Source of the DNA: Neobacillus drentensis NBRC 102427
Lineage (GTDB): Bacteria; Bacillota; Bacilli; Bacillales; Cytobacillaceae
NCBI RefSeq assembly: GCF_001591445.1
Contig: NZ_BCUX01000011.1
Coordinates: 1-64,000, forward strand
Reading direction: 5' to 3'
Length of the DNA stretch: 64,000 bases
The notes under the pieces were generated by a model that ran no database searches, was not told where the DNA came from, and worked only from the letters and a program-made list of their open reading frames with translations. A program made the translations under genes and the position numbers. Below, piece after piece: positions 1-8,689 of the stretch. Numbering within the stretch: position 1 is the first letter of the stretch; each line of letters begins with the position of its first letter.

Positions 1-118
1 CCTTCGCACTCCGCCCTACGATAAGTCAACATCGAATCGCCTCTGGCTCTTCGTATTTCCTTTATCTCAGTTGGAGTGCTCCAGGCCATACGCCGCTGAA
101 CAGGGCGCTTGCGCATTT
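1..118. repeat. Dispersed intergenic repeat (partial, at window edge)
   Basis: This is a GC-richer block than its surroundings, ending in GCGCTTGCGC. It holds an imperfect hairpin: GCACTCC at 6-12 pairs with GGAGTGC at 73-79, and GATAA at 20-24 pairs with TTATC at 62-66. The layout and wording resemble short palindromic repeats scattered between genes in many Bacillaceae genomes. That resemblance is from memory and was not searched. No second copy was found in this window. Confidence 0.4.
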
Positions 119-119
119 C

Positions 120-1040
120 TTAGTATTGACTTTCGATCAATTGAATCCGCTCATAGAGGTCCTGATTTACGGGTGTTGCTATACCGTATTGATTAGCTAG
201 GTGTAAAACAGTTCCGGCAAACAATTCCACTTCACTGGGGCGTCTGGCCTCGACATCTTGAGCCATCGAGGGTTTTCCGTCTGGACTTAAGGTGGCCAAT
301 ACACTTAACCAATAGTCTAGATCTGCTTCTGTAAGATGGACCCCTGCTTTTTCAGATAGCTCGATGACCTCTCTCATCGCTCCAATCATCATGTCTCTAG
401 CTTTCCCATCCTGTTGTACCTCTCCATAAGTGCTCTCATAAACAGCTACGGTTTGATTGACCCCTACATTTAACATAAACTTCCCCCATTGTCGTTTCAC
501 CATATTCGTATCGATCTCATAGGGAAGTTCGACTTTATCAAAAAATTCCGCTACACCTTTTACCTTGTCTGAAATCAAGTCTGGTTCTTGTTCTCCAAAA
601 CAGAGGATTCCCATATGGTCATATGTGAGTTGATTCCCCTCTTTAACGGCATCCATTCCTTGGGCAACACAATATAAAATTTTCTCTTCACCATAAACCT
701 GTCCTATGACACTCTCGCTAGAAATCCCATTTAAGGCAGATAAAATAATGGTCTGTTCACCAACATGGATCTTTACAGCTTGAATGGCATCCTTTAATCC
801 GTTGTATTTCACCGTAAAAATGAGTAAATCAGCTGGCTCACATGGTTCATCAGGTGCCAGATAAGTGAAACTGCATAGTTCACCATTACAATAGACATGT
901 TCTTTTTCATATTTAGTTATTCGTTCCCGGTCCGCAATGATTCTTAAATCTGCTTTTGGCATTTTCTTTGATAAATGATGGCCATAAAGAATTCCTAATG
1001 CCCCTAAACCAATAATAGTTACCTTTTTTATCTCCCTCAC
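120..1040 (-). CDS. 2-dehydropantoate 2-reductase family protein (ApbA/PanE)
   Basis: Probable NADPH-dependent ketopantoate reductase-like enzyme of about 306 residues, the usual family length. The N-terminal Rossmann motif VTIIGLGALG is clear, and the C-terminal half has the helical PanE/ApbA pattern, including a KRQWGKFMLNVGVN segment that matches the conserved lysine/asparagine region. A longer frame opens at a TTG at 1070, but a GAAAGG Shine-Dalgarno lies 9 bases before the GTG at 1040, so that start is preferred. No pantothenate gene is adjacent. Bacillaceae usually carry several paralogues, so the true substrate may be another 2-oxo acid. Confidence 0.8.
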   Translation of the reverse strand: MREIKKVTIIGLGALGILYGHHLSKKMPKADLRIIADRERITKYEKEHVYCNGELCSFTYLAPDEPCEPADLLIFTVKYNGLKDAIQAVKIHVGEQTIILSALNGISSESVIGQVYGEEKILYCVAQGMDAVKEGNQLTYDHMGILCFGEQEPDLISDKVKGVAEFFDKVELPYEIDTNMVKRQWGKFMLNVGVNQTVAVYESTYGEVQQDGKARDMMIGAMREVIELSEKAGVHLTEADLDYWLSVLATLSPDGKPSMAQDVEARRPSEVELFAGTVLHLANQYGIATPVNQDLYERIQLIESQY

Positions 1041-1155
1041 GATATCTATCCTTTCTTTTTGAAGATGCAAAAATTTTGTTGGTTTTCTTACAATTTTTAC
1101 TATGTAAACCTGCTCAAAAACAATTTTACTACTAGTGTGTTCATAATAAAATATA

Positions 1156-1188
1156 AAAACTCTGTTGATAGTTTTCCAACAGAGTTTT
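1156..1188 (-). terminator. Intrinsic terminator after the sulfate permease gene
   Basis: AAAACTCTGTTG at 1156-1167 pairs perfectly with CAACAGAGTTTT, giving a 12-bp stem. Read leftward, the stem ends the CysP-like gene 23 bases after its stop codon. Confidence 0.8.
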
Positions 1189-1210
1189 AAACATGCTCAA
1201 AATCGTGATA

Positions 1211-2293
1211 TTATATTCCACCACCATCATCATGGATGGTACTGTTTTCCTTGCGGATGGTTGCTGAAAGGCTTAACGCTCCTACTGTTGCAATCAATGT
1301 ACTAACAATGATAATAATATTATAAATATTAATTTCCACTAAGAGATTGATGAGAATATAAGAAATAACAAGCGAAGCTAAGGGAGAAATTAGCCAAACT
1401 TTTAGAATTCTTTGAATCACCGATTTTTGCCAAATGCCAAACCCTTTTTGTGAGGCACCCACACCTAAAATTCCACAGGTCGTTACTTGGGTCAGCGGAA
1501 TTGGCAAACCAAACAGGGATGCGACAATTACGAGGGTTCCGCCCGTAAAGGAAACTGCGCTTCCTTCAAGTAAGGACAACTTGGTAATTTTCTTACCATT
1601 CGTTTCAAGCACCCTGCCCCCTAATAAAATGGCACCAATTGAAACGAATAAACCGCCAATCCAGATTCCTTTCGTCGTGGAAATCATCCCGGCACCAACT
1701 AGCGGACCAACGGCGTTTGCAACATTATTCATCCCAGCCGAAAAAGCTTCTAAACAGCCCCCCACGACAAGTAATACGGCCAGCCACTTTTTCCATTTCC
1801 CATTCTTCGTCAAAGCAACCCATCGTTTCTCAGCCCTAGAAATTATTTTTCCAAGGAAAAAAGTAATGAAAAAAGAGACAATCGGAACTAACACCCAAAA
1901 TAAAACAATCACCAACAGATTATTTAGGTACAAACTTTTAAAAGCAATCCCTGCTCCAACAATCGATCCAACAGTAACCTCACTTGTCGATAAGGGAATT
2001 CCTAATATATTTGCAATAAACAATGTCAATGTAGCTCCGGCAAGGATCAGGACGACTAATTTTATAGTTAGGAGATTGGAAGGAATAATCCCCTCGCCAA
2101 TAGTTTTCACAACCTCTCCACCACCAATTACAGCCCCTAGGAAAGCTGCCAAGGCCACTAACACCATTGCCAAGCGCTTACTCTTAATTGCATCTGCACC
2201 ATAGGCCGATCCCATCGATGCTGCCGTCCCACTTGCTCCAATATTCATGGCGAAGAAGAAAGCAATGATAAAAGCAATAGACGTCCAAACCAT
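1211..2293 (-). CDS. cysP: CysP-type sulfate permease (PiT family)
   Basis: Integral membrane anion permease of about 360 residues with the two PiT-family repeats. The first reads MNIGASGTAASMGSAYG and the second FSAGMNNVANAVGPLVGAG. The first lacks the GANDVANA wording of true phosphate transporters. Together with the GGEVVKTI and IPLSTSEVTVG segments and a C-terminus ending in GGGI, the protein resembles B. subtilis CysP, a sulfate permease, as recalled from memory. About ten hydrophobic segments are visible. The start at 2293 follows AAGGAGAG with good spacing. The longer frame to 2338 has no RBS. No other sulfate-assimilation gene is adjacent. Confidence 0.75.
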   Translation of the reverse strand: MVWTSIAFIIAFFFAMNIGASGTAASMGSAYGADAIKSKRLAMVLVALAAFLGAVIGGGEVVKTIGEGIIPSNLLTIKLVVLILAGATLTLFIANILGIPLSTSEVTVGSIVGAGIAFKSLYLNNLLVIVLFWVLVPIVSFFITFFLGKIISRAEKRWVALTKNGKWKKWLAVLLVVGGCLEAFSAGMNNVANAVGPLVGAGMISTTKGIWIGGLFVSIGAILLGGRVLETNGKKITKLSLLEGSAVSFTGGTLVIVASLFGLPIPLTQVTTCGILGVGASQKGFGIWQKSVIQRILKVWLISPLASLVISYILINLLVEINIYNIIIIVSTLIATVGALSLSATIRKENSTIHDDGGGI

Positions 2294-2512
2294 ATATAAT
2301 CTCTCCTTATGTAACCTCTCTATTAAGCTGGTAAACACTCATCCAATGTTTCAGCCCTTAATTCATACTATTCAGGTAGGAATAATTTAGTATGTTGTTT
2401 ATTATACATTTCCAGTTGCGAATAATCAATCAATTATTTCAAATGTCTTTGAATTTTCTAAAAATTATTTTCAAATGGTTCATAAATTCGCCTCGGCTTA
2501 TTTTTAAGACAT

Positions 2513-2540
2513 AAAAAAAGAGTCCGAAGACTCTTTTTTT
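2513..2540 (-). terminator. Intrinsic terminator of the monooxygenase operon
   Basis: AAAAAAAGAGTC, a CGAA loop, then GACTCTTTTTTT. The stem is symmetric with A/T runs on both sides, so it can work in both directions. It lies 30 bases after the monooxygenase stop. Confidence 0.85.
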
Positions 2541-2569
2541 CGAAGTTTATTTTTTTCTAGCTCAATCGA

Positions 2570-4216
2570 TTAAAGTGATACTGTCTTAGGAGAGGTCATT
2601 AATGCAAATCCTTCGTACCCATTTTCTGCGATTTCAGTACACTTTTGGCGATAAGCACCGACTCCGCCTAAATAAATTAAGAATCCGCGTGGCTTACCTG
2701 GGATATTCGCACCAGTATACCATGAATCCGTTTTCGTAAAGAGCGTCGATTCAGCTACTTCTCTGCAATGCTTACTCCAAGCTTCTTCCGCCTCTACATT
2801 CGCCTCAATTGTTTCAAGTCCATGTTCACGCATATACTCGATACAATCAGAAATCCATTCTACATGCTGCTCAATCGAGACAGGCATGTTACTAAGGACA
2901 GAAGGACTTTCGGGACCAGTAATCATGAACATGTTTGGAAAGCCAGCGTTGGCGATGCCAAGGTAAGTCCTGGTCTGTGCTCCCCCTGCCCATTTTTCCT
3001 TCAATGACACTCCGTCTTTACCACGAATATCGATCTTAAGTAACGGTCCCGTCATGCCATCATATCCAGTCGCAAAAACAATCGTGTCCAGGTCATACTC
3101 CGCCTCCGTGGTCCGGAGCCCTTGTGGAGTAATCTCCTCAATAGCTGCCTTCTTCACATCGACCAAAGTGACGTTTTCTCGGTTATACGTTTCATAATAG
3201 TTAGTGTCAATGATTGGCCGTTTAGTGCCATAAAAATAGCTTGGTAAAAGATTTTGGGACACCTTAGGGTCTTTTACAATTTCACGGATTTTGGTGCGGA
3301 CAAATTCAGCAACCGTTTCATTAGCTGCTTCATTGATCGTCACGTCATAATAGGCGGTGAAAAGTCCTAATCCACCTTTCTCCCATGCTTCTTCATATAC
3401 CCGCTTGCGCTCCTGCGGTGAAACCTCCAGTGCTGACTTAGTTGGTGGTATCACTGGCTGGCCGCCTTGGGATTCACGCATTTGACGTTTAATCTCGCTG
3501 AAATTTTCTTTAGCCTGCCGGATATACTCCGGGTCGTACGGATGATTTCTCGCCGGCGCGCAATACTGTGGGGTTCGTTGGAAAACGGTTAAGTGCTCGG
3601 CCTCTTGCGCTATGACTGGAATGGCTTGCACGCCAGTCGAACCAGTCCCAATAATCCCGACCCGCTTTCCCTTGAAATCAACCTTTTCGTGTGGCCAGTG
3701 CCCCGTGTGGAACCACTCGCCCTTGAAATGATTAATTCCTTTAAAGTTTGGTACGTTGGAAGCAGAAAGACAGCCAACTCCTGTGATGAAGTACTTCGCT
3801 GATACACTCGTCCCATCGTTTAAATAGACATGCCATTTATTATTCTCTTCATTATAATGTGCAGCTGTAACCCGAGTCTTAAACTGGATGTCACGACGTA
3901 GATCAAACTTTGTTGCCACGAAATTTAGGTAACTTAGTATCTCTGGTTGCTCAGGATATCGAGAAGTCCAGGTCCATTCCTTATAGAGTTCTTCTGAAAA
4001 AGTGTAATTATAATAGATGCTTTCCGAGTCGCAGCGTGCTCCGGGATAACGATTCCAATACCATGTACCCCCGACGCCTTCTCCCGCCTCGAAAACACGG
4101 ACAGAGAAACCAGCCTCCCGAAGACGATGGAGGGTATACAACCCTGAAAAACCTGCCCCAATAACAATAGCGTCGTAGTTGGCAACCTGATTTGACTGTT
4201 TAGTAGATTTCAACAA
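2570..4216 (-). CDS. Baeyer-Villiger flavin monooxygenase
   Basis: FAD/NADPH monooxygenase of about 548 residues that inserts oxygen next to a ketone to form an ester or lactone. It has an N-terminal FAD motif GAGFSG (about residues 20-25), the type I BVMO fingerprint FKGEWFHTGHWP (about 164-175), and a second NADPH motif GTGSTG (about 190-195). The length suits the cyclohexanone/phenylacetone monooxygenase class. GGGAGG precedes a TTG at 4216; an ATG at 4234 lies upstream of that RBS and is less likely. It follows the esterase gene by 30 bases, so the pair should be cotranscribed. Substrate unknown. Confidence 0.9.
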   Translation of the reverse strand: MLKSTKQSNQVANYDAIVIGAGFSGLYTLHRLREAGFSVRVFEAGEGVGGTWYWNRYPGARCDSESIYYNYTFSEELYKEWTWTSRYPEQPEILSYLNFVATKFDLRRDIQFKTRVTAAHYNEENNKWHVYLNDGTSVSAKYFITGVGCLSASNVPNFKGINHFKGEWFHTGHWPHEKVDFKGKRVGIIGTGSTGVQAIPVIAQEAEHLTVFQRTPQYCAPARNHPYDPEYIRQAKENFSEIKRQMRESQGGQPVIPPTKSALEVSPQERKRVYEEAWEKGGLGLFTAYYDVTINEAANETVAEFVRTKIREIVKDPKVSQNLLPSYFYGTKRPIIDTNYYETYNRENVTLVDVKKAAIEEITPQGLRTTEAEYDLDTIVFATGYDGMTGPLLKIDIRGKDGVSLKEKWAGGAQTRTYLGIANAGFPNMFMITGPESPSVLSNMPVSIEQHVEWISDCIEYMREHGLETIEANVEAEEAWSKHCREVAESTLFTKTDSWYTGANIPGKPRGFLIYLGGVGAYRQKCTEIAENGYEGFALMTSPKTVSL

Positions 4217-4246
4217 TATCCCTACCTCCCGCATCTAAAATAATTG

Positions 4247-5194
4247 TTAAACCCTGCCGACCTTTTGGTCAACCTCACTTAAAAACTTAGCGAATCTAGA
4301 AATTGATGCCTTGATCCGCTCTGGAAATACTGCCATATTTGTAAAATAACCATGAACTAAACCTGATTCGATTATCGTTTCAACCCTGACCCCTGCTTCT
4401 TTAAGACGCCCCGCATAAGCTAAACCCTCATCTCTCAGAACATCATTTTCTGCGGTAATAACGCAGGCTGGTGGTAGATTACTTAAATCCTCTGCTAATA
4501 ATGGCGCTACATACTTATTCTTTGAATCCTCATCATTATTAATATAATAATTGCCAAACCATTTCATTAAATCTCTATCAAGGCCAAACCCTTGTTGAAA
4601 CTCTTCATATGATTTAGTGTCATATCCCAGGGCCGTTACGGGATAAATGAGAACCTGGGATGCGATGTCAGGTCCATTTTGTTCCTTTGCGATTATCGAT
4701 ACGACGGCGGATAGATTTCCACCCGCACTGTCACCGCCAACCGCCAAATTGGAAGCGTTTCCATTTATTGCCGCAGCATTTTCACTTACCCACTTTAATG
4801 CCGCGTAGGAATCCTCAACAGGGATTGGGAACTTATATTCAGGTGAAAGTCTATAATCAATAGAGACCACTACTCTTCCTGTTCGATTAGCAATCATTCT
4901 GCAGCTTGGATCTGCCGTCTCAAGATCCCCAATTACCCAGCCGCCGCCATGGTAATAGACAAACAAAGGAAATGGTCCTTGACCCTCCGGTGTATAAATT
5001 CTCACCTTTATCTCGGCATCATCGGCGACAGGAATCAATCTGTCCTCCACCTTCGCAAGCGATGCCAGCTCTACCTCTACAGGAGGGGCTAATGCAAACA
5101 TTTCTCTTACTGTTTGTGCGTCTAATGATTGGATTAATGGCATCTGGCTGAACATTTCTAAATAAGCTTTTGCTTGCGGGTCTAAATTGGCCAA
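4247..5194 (-). CDS. Alpha/beta hydrolase, hormone-sensitive lipase type esterase
   Basis: Probable carboxylesterase of 315 residues. The oxyanion-hole motif HGGGW, the nucleophile elbow GDSAGG, an aspartate in the DVLRDEG segment and a histidine in GLVHGYF make up the HSL-family signature and catalytic triad. No signal peptide is visible, so it should act in the cytoplasm. The start is a TTG preceded by AAAGGAAG at good spacing. It is the first gene of a two-gene operon with the Baeyer-Villiger monooxygenase. The natural inference is that it hydrolyses the ester or lactone made by that enzyme. Confidence 0.88.
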   Translation of the reverse strand: MANLDPQAKAYLEMFSQMPLIQSLDAQTVREMFALAPPVEVELASLAKVEDRLIPVADDAEIKVRIYTPEGQGPFPLFVYYHGGGWVIGDLETADPSCRMIANRTGRVVVSIDYRLSPEYKFPIPVEDSYAALKWVSENAAAINGNASNLAVGGDSAGGNLSAVVSIIAKEQNGPDIASQVLIYPVTALGYDTKSYEEFQQGFGLDRDLMKWFGNYYINNDEDSKNKYVAPLLAEDLSNLPPACVITAENDVLRDEGLAYAGRLKEAGVRVETIIESGLVHGYFTNMAVFPERIKASISRFAKFLSEVDQKVGRV

Positions 5195-5212
5195 AAAACA
5201 TCTTCCTTTCCT

Positions 5213-5303
5213 AATTGGGAATTTTATAACTTTTAATGAAAAGATTTTCCTAAAAGTCTATCTTAAGATTACAATTTTTTGTATAATTTGAATATTCCCA
5301 ATT
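5213..5303. promoter_or_regulatory. Inverted repeat in divergent promoter region (candidate operator)
   Basis: AATTGGGAAT at 5213-5222 and its exact reverse complement at 5294-5303 flank the short gap between the esterase and the LuxR-type regulator gene. Identity extends loosely beyond the 10 bp as AATTGGGAAT-TT. A TATAAT sequence at 5282-5287 points rightward. The placement suggests a binding site pair for the adjacent regulator, which is inference. Confidence 0.45.
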
Positions 5304-5339
5304 TTAGACGTGCTATATCCCTATAAAGGAGATGATAAT

Positions 5340-6035
5340 ATGACATCTCAGTATACTTTACAGCATAGAATACAAAATTTAGAGGAAGCAACATGCCATG
5401 AAGAAAGATTATATAAAATTCTGGATGTTTTCATGGACTTCTATCCCGTTACGAATGCTTATTTATTTAGATATTCTCCTTTAGGGTTTCTTGGTGAGGG
5501 AATCATCTCATTATCACCTGCAGGAATGGTACATATTGGGGATATCCGGGATGATATCCGCTCACTGCCGATCATTTCTTCAGCGATTAATGAAAAGAAA
5601 GCGAAGTATTGTTCAGGCATTGAGTATCTAAAGCAAACAAGTAGTAAATACATAACTTCTTCGGGTGTAAATTCACTTGTCGTTGTTCCTATTTGTTACC
5701 GGTCGGTTATTATTGGATATATTTGCTCCAATGAGTTTGTGAGAGAGGTTGCGATTGATGAAAAACTGCTTTCCTCATTAACCCTTTATGGCAAAGAAGT
5801 TGGAATGTTTTTTGAGAAATTCGATAATGTGGAGGACCCACAAAATTTAAGTAAGCGGGAACTAGAAGTAATGAGAAGAATTGCTTGGGGGGAAAGCATA
5901 AAGGAAATGGCAGATTCAATGCAAATTAGTGAATTAACGGTGAAACAATATGTGAAAACGGCTATTAAAAAGCTCGGCGTCCAGAATCGCTCCCATGCGA
6001 TTGGCGAACTTTTCCGGAGAGGAATTATTACGTAG
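5340..6035 (+). CDS. LuxR-type (GerE HTH) transcriptional regulator
   Basis: DNA-binding regulator of about 231 residues. The last ~65 residues form a GerE/LuxR helix-turn-helix, running from LSKRELEVMRRIAWGE through ISELTVKQYVKTAIKKLGV to the C-terminus. The N-terminal ~160 residues look like a GAF-like sensory domain but lack a motif I can name. The ATG at 5340 follows AAAGGAG; a frame opening at 5310 has no RBS. It is transcribed away from the esterase/Baeyer-Villiger operon, so control of that operon in response to a ketone or alcohol is the likely role. Confidence 0.85.
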   Translation: MTSQYTLQHRIQNLEEATCHEERLYKILDVFMDFYPVTNAYLFRYSPLGFLGEGIISLSPAGMVHIGDIRDDIRSLPIISSAINEKKAKYCSGIEYLKQTSSKYITSSGVNSLVVVPICYRSVIIGYICSNEFVREVAIDEKLLSSLTLYGKEVGMFFEKFDNVEDPQNLSKRELEVMRRIAWGESIKEMADSMQISELTVKQYVKTAIKKLGVQNRSHAIGELFRRGIIT

Positions 6036-6079
6036 TTTTGTGAAAGCGCTTTATTTCTTTATATATCCTCGGAGCAATT

Positions 6080-6098
6080 AGCACCCATTTTGGGTGCT
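6080..6098. terminator. Hairpin between convergent genes
   Basis: AGCACCC, a short loop, then GGGTGCT followed by a T-rich stretch. It lies between the convergent regulator and FAD oxidoreductase genes and can serve the rightward one. Confidence 0.65.
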
Positions 6099-6116
6099 TA
6101 TCTTGTTCTTTACCTC

Positions 6117-7232
6117 TTATAAAAGTGCACCTGCCACATTATAACTGCTCAGATCTATTTCTGTTTGCCTTCCTATTACATGTTTTGCCAGTTCCCTACC
6201 AAGATAAGGCCCACTCGTTAACCCTGATGCCCCTAAACCATTGGCTACATAGATTCCTTCGAATTGCGGCAACGCCCCAATCACAGGCAAAAAACCTGGG
6301 GTATACGGCCGAAAGCCAACTCTTGTTTCAAGTAATTTACATGTTGATAAACCAGGTGCTACATCAAGTGCTTTGCATAATATTTCATGGATTCCACCTG
6401 CGGTTACTCTAGTGTCAAATCCAGCGTCATTTTCATGGGTCGAACCCACGACGACGCGGCCATTTTCAAAGGTCAGAATGTAATGATTTTGAGGCGGAAT
6501 CACCACCGGCCACCGGCTTGTATCCGTTTCAGGTAATTCCAGATGAATGATTTGCGCTTTTTGAGGTTTGACTAAAAACTCAACACCTAATGGTTGTAAA
6601 AGCTCTTTAGACCATGCCCCTGCGGTCACAATGACCAAATCTGCAAAAAAGGTTGAATCATCAATCTTCATGCCAATTACTTTGTTTCCCTCCATGACGA
6701 GTGACGCGTCCCCTTTCCTGAATGTAACACTGTACTTGATGGAGGCGCGAATTAATGACTCTCGCAATGCCCTTCCATTTACCCGTGCTCCTCCACTAAC
6801 ATAAACAGACCCATATACCTCAGATAACGGAGGAAAAAGCTGTTTGGTTTCAGATGGTGATAGAATTGCAATCTCACCAATTTCCGGGGCATCCTCGTGC
6901 CGTTTTCTCGCTCTTTCCGCCATTTGTTCGAGTTTATTCTGTTCTGTATGAAGACTGATGGCCCCAACCCGTTGATAGCCAGTATCTTTTTCGCCATCAG
7001 CTTCTAATTGAGCAATTAATTCCGTGTAGTAACGAGCACCGCCTTTAGCTAACTGATACCAAGCTTTGTTGCGCCGCTGTGAGAGCCATGGACAAACAAT
7101 CCCTGCCGCAGCATCCGTTGCCTGTCCGGGATCCATACGATCAACTAATATTACCTCAGCACCAAATTTGGCAAGGTGATAAGCGGTTGAAGCACCTAGA
7201 ATTCCTGCTCCGATTACGATTATTTTTTGCAT
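6117..7232 (-). CDS. FAD-dependent amino acid oxidoreductase (DAO family)
   Basis: Predicted FAD enzyme of 371 residues from the glycine oxidase/D-amino acid dehydrogenase family. The N-terminal dinucleotide motif IIVIGAGILGASTAYHLA is clear. GFRPYTPGFLPVIG and a GLGASGLTSGP segment near the C-terminus match the conserved DAO substrate and FAD lobes. AGGTG precedes the ATG. No thiamine gene is nearby, so a ThiO role is not supported by context, and an amino acid or imino acid oxidase is the safe call. It follows a small zinc-ribbon gene by 21 bases. Confidence 0.82.
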   Translation of the reverse strand: MQKIIVIGAGILGASTAYHLAKFGAEVILVDRMDPGQATDAAAGIVCPWLSQRRNKAWYQLAKGGARYYTELIAQLEADGEKDTGYQRVGAISLHTEQNKLEQMAERARKRHEDAPEIGEIAILSPSETKQLFPPLSEVYGSVYVSGGARVNGRALRESLIRASIKYSVTFRKGDASLVMEGNKVIGMKIDDSTFFADLVIVTAGAWSKELLQPLGVEFLVKPQKAQIIHLELPETDTSRWPVVIPPQNHYILTFENGRVVVGSTHENDAGFDTRVTAGGIHEILCKALDVAPGLSTCKLLETRVGFRPYTPGFLPVIGALPQFEGIYVANGLGASGLTSGPYLGRELAKHVIGRQTEIDLSSYNVAGALL

Positions 7233-7253
7233 AAAACACCTATTTCATTATTT

Positions 7254-7403
7254 TTAAAAAAAGGATTTGATAATTTCTTGTTCATTCTTGCATTCGGTAC
7301 AAATATATTCTATCTCTAAAGCATCTTCACGTACCATGTGTTCTGTTTCTTTGCCACACTTATCACAATATAGATTTTTTGGGAATTCAATCATATCCAA
7401 CAT
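7254..7403 (-). CDS. Small CxxC-CxxC zinc-ribbon protein
   Basis: Short frame of 49 residues from an ATG at 7403, or 46 from 7394. It carries two CxxC knuckles, YCDKCGKE and ICTECKNE, 18 residues apart, typical of a single zinc ribbon. The rest is acidic and charged. The Shine-Dalgarno (AAAAGTGAG) is weak. It lies 21 bases upstream of the FAD oxidoreductase gene on the same strand, suggesting cotranscription. The family is not recognised; small zinc-ribbon proteins of this sort are common in Bacillaceae. Confidence 0.55.
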   Translation of the reverse strand: MLDMIEFPKNLYCDKCGKETEHMVREDALEIEYICTECKNEQEIIKSFF

Positions 7404-7493
7404 CACTCACTTTTCTATATAATGTTTAACCAACCATCAAGAATAATATCCCCGATGATAATGAAATGAACCAAAAACGGGTAAATTATCAAT

Positions 7494-7511
7494 GAGCAAT
7501 TTTTATTGCTC
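7494..7511 (+). other. Hairpin upstream of the SASP gene
   Basis: GAGCAAT, a TTTT loop, then ATTGCTC form a perfect 7-bp stem 28 bases before the spore-protein start. No T-run follows on either strand, so it is not a terminator. It could stabilise the 5' end of the SASP message. Confidence 0.35.
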
Positions 7512-7538
7512 AAAAAACTTCGTCGGGAGTGATGTATC

Positions 7539-7733
7539 ATGGCTAGAAACAAACTATTGGTTCCTGGAGCAGATAATGCTTTAGATCAAATGAAAGAAGA
7601 GATTGCCAACGAGTTTGGAGTTCAACTTGGTGCTGATACGACCGCACGAGCAAATGGTTCAGTCGGGGGCGAAATGACCAAACGTCTAGTTGCTTATGCT
7701 GAACAAACCCTCAGAAATCATCAAAATCAATAA
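7539..7733 (+). CDS. Alpha/beta-type small acid-soluble spore protein
   Basis: DNA-binding spore core protein of 64 residues that coats and protects DNA in dormant spores. The family signature is clear: the GPR protease site EIANEFGV, the conserved [19 protein letters not shown] stretch and a C-terminal KRLVAYAEQ helix. GGGAGTG precedes the ATG by 7 bases, and a strong terminator follows, so it is monocistronic as usual for ssp genes. Expression should be forespore-specific (sigma-G), though I could not pick a convincing sigma-G promoter. This gene shows that the organism forms spores. Confidence 0.95.
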   Translation: MARNKLLVPGADNALDQMKEEIANEFGVQLGADTTARANGSVGGEMTKRLVAYAEQTLRNHQNQ

Positions 7734-7749
7734 CCGGTGATTTCAGTCA

Positions 7750-7785
7750 GAGGCTGTCCCAAAGTATTTTGGGACAGCCTTTTTC
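7750..7785 (+). terminator. Intrinsic terminator of the SASP gene
   Basis: AGGCTGTCCCAAA pairs with TTTGGGACAGCCT, followed by TTTT. A relative of the same stem (CTTGGGACAGCC) recurs at 20532-20543. Confidence 0.92.
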
Positions 7786-7852
7786 TCTTTAGTGTATACA
7801 AACACCTTTATTTTAAGTTTAAATAGAGAAAAGGGCAGTGAAGGAGGCACAC

Positions 7853-8689
7853 ATGAAGTCAAAAACAGCAATTGTTACAGGATCTTCGAGCGGATTTGGC
7901 ATGTTAACTGCGATTGAACTGGCATTGAAAGGATTTACAGTTATTGCAACGATGAGAGAGGTAAACAGAGCAAAGCCGTTATTAGAGCTTGCAAAAGAGA
8001 AACAGGTAGAAGATTTCATCCATGTCGTGCCGCTTGATGTGACGTCACAGGATTCCATTCGTCTTTTTCAAACCTTGTTGGCGGAATATCCCGCTATAGA
8101 TGTGTTGGTAAACAATGCAGGCTTTGCACTGGGAGGTTTTAGCGAAGAGCTATCAGTAGAGGCTTATCGAAGTCAATTTGAAACTAACTTTTTCGGGTTG
8201 ATTGCTATCACCCAAGCAGTCCTGCCATCAATGCGGGCAAAGAAACAAGGCAGGATTATCAATATGAGCAGTATCAGCGGAAGATTTGGATTCCCCGGTT
8301 TATCTGCCTATGTTGCATCCAAATACGCTCTTGAGGGATATAGCGAAAGTTTACGATTGGAGCTCAAACCCTTTGGGATTGATGTTTCCTTAATTGAACC
8401 TGGCTCCTATCAAACCAATATTTGGGCCAGCGTTGATGGAATGGAGGTCAATGGTGAGTCTCCATACTCATCCTATATGGAAAACATTCTAAAAGAACTT
8501 GAAGGTGGCAAAGCTGGACATGGCAATCCAATTGAAGTTGCCAAACTGGCTGCACGAATTGCTTCGCAACCAAAAACACCCGAACTTAGGTATCCAATCG
8601 GGGCTGGTGTAAAGAATATGCTGACACTTAAAAGTTTTCTGCCCTGGAAGCTTTTAGAATCCATCATCATTAAAAAGCTAAAACCTTAA
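7853..8689 (+). CDS. Short-chain dehydrogenase/reductase (YusZ-like)
   Basis: NAD(P)-dependent oxidoreductase of 278 residues. It has the classical SDR cofactor motif TGSSSGFG (residues 9-16), NNAG (87-90), the catalytic serine in NMSS (about 139-140) and YVASK (Y153, K157). The ATG at 7853 follows AAGGAGG closely; a start at 7838 would overlap the RBS. The overall sequence recalls B. subtilis YusZ and retinol-dehydrogenase-like SDRs. Its stop overlaps the stop of the convergent DUF2062 gene by 4 bases. Substrate unknown. Confidence 0.9.
   Translation: MKSKTAIVTGSSSGFGMLTAIELALKGFTVIATMREVNRAKPLLELAKEKQVEDFIHVVPLDVTSQDSIRLFQTLLAEYPAIDVLVNNAGFALGGFSEELSVEAYRSQFETNFFGLIAITQAVLPSMRAKKQGRIINMSSISGRFGFPGLSAYVASKYALEGYSESLRLELKPFGIDVSLIEPGSYQTNIWASVDGMEVNGESPYSSYMENILKELEGGKAGHGNPIEVAKLAARIASQPKTPELRYPIGAGVKNMLTLKSFLPWKLLESIIIKKLKP

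Noticed and set aside
1434-2204. 256-codon open frame antisense to the sulfate permease gene
   Set aside because: It is the mirror of a strongly supported membrane-protein gene, has no ribosome site and has proline/threonine-rich shadow composition.
6041-6054. TGAAAGCGCTTTAT, 13 of 14 matches to the cre consensus
   Set aside because: It lies between two convergent gene ends, with no promoter nearby, so regulation by CcpA is unlikely.
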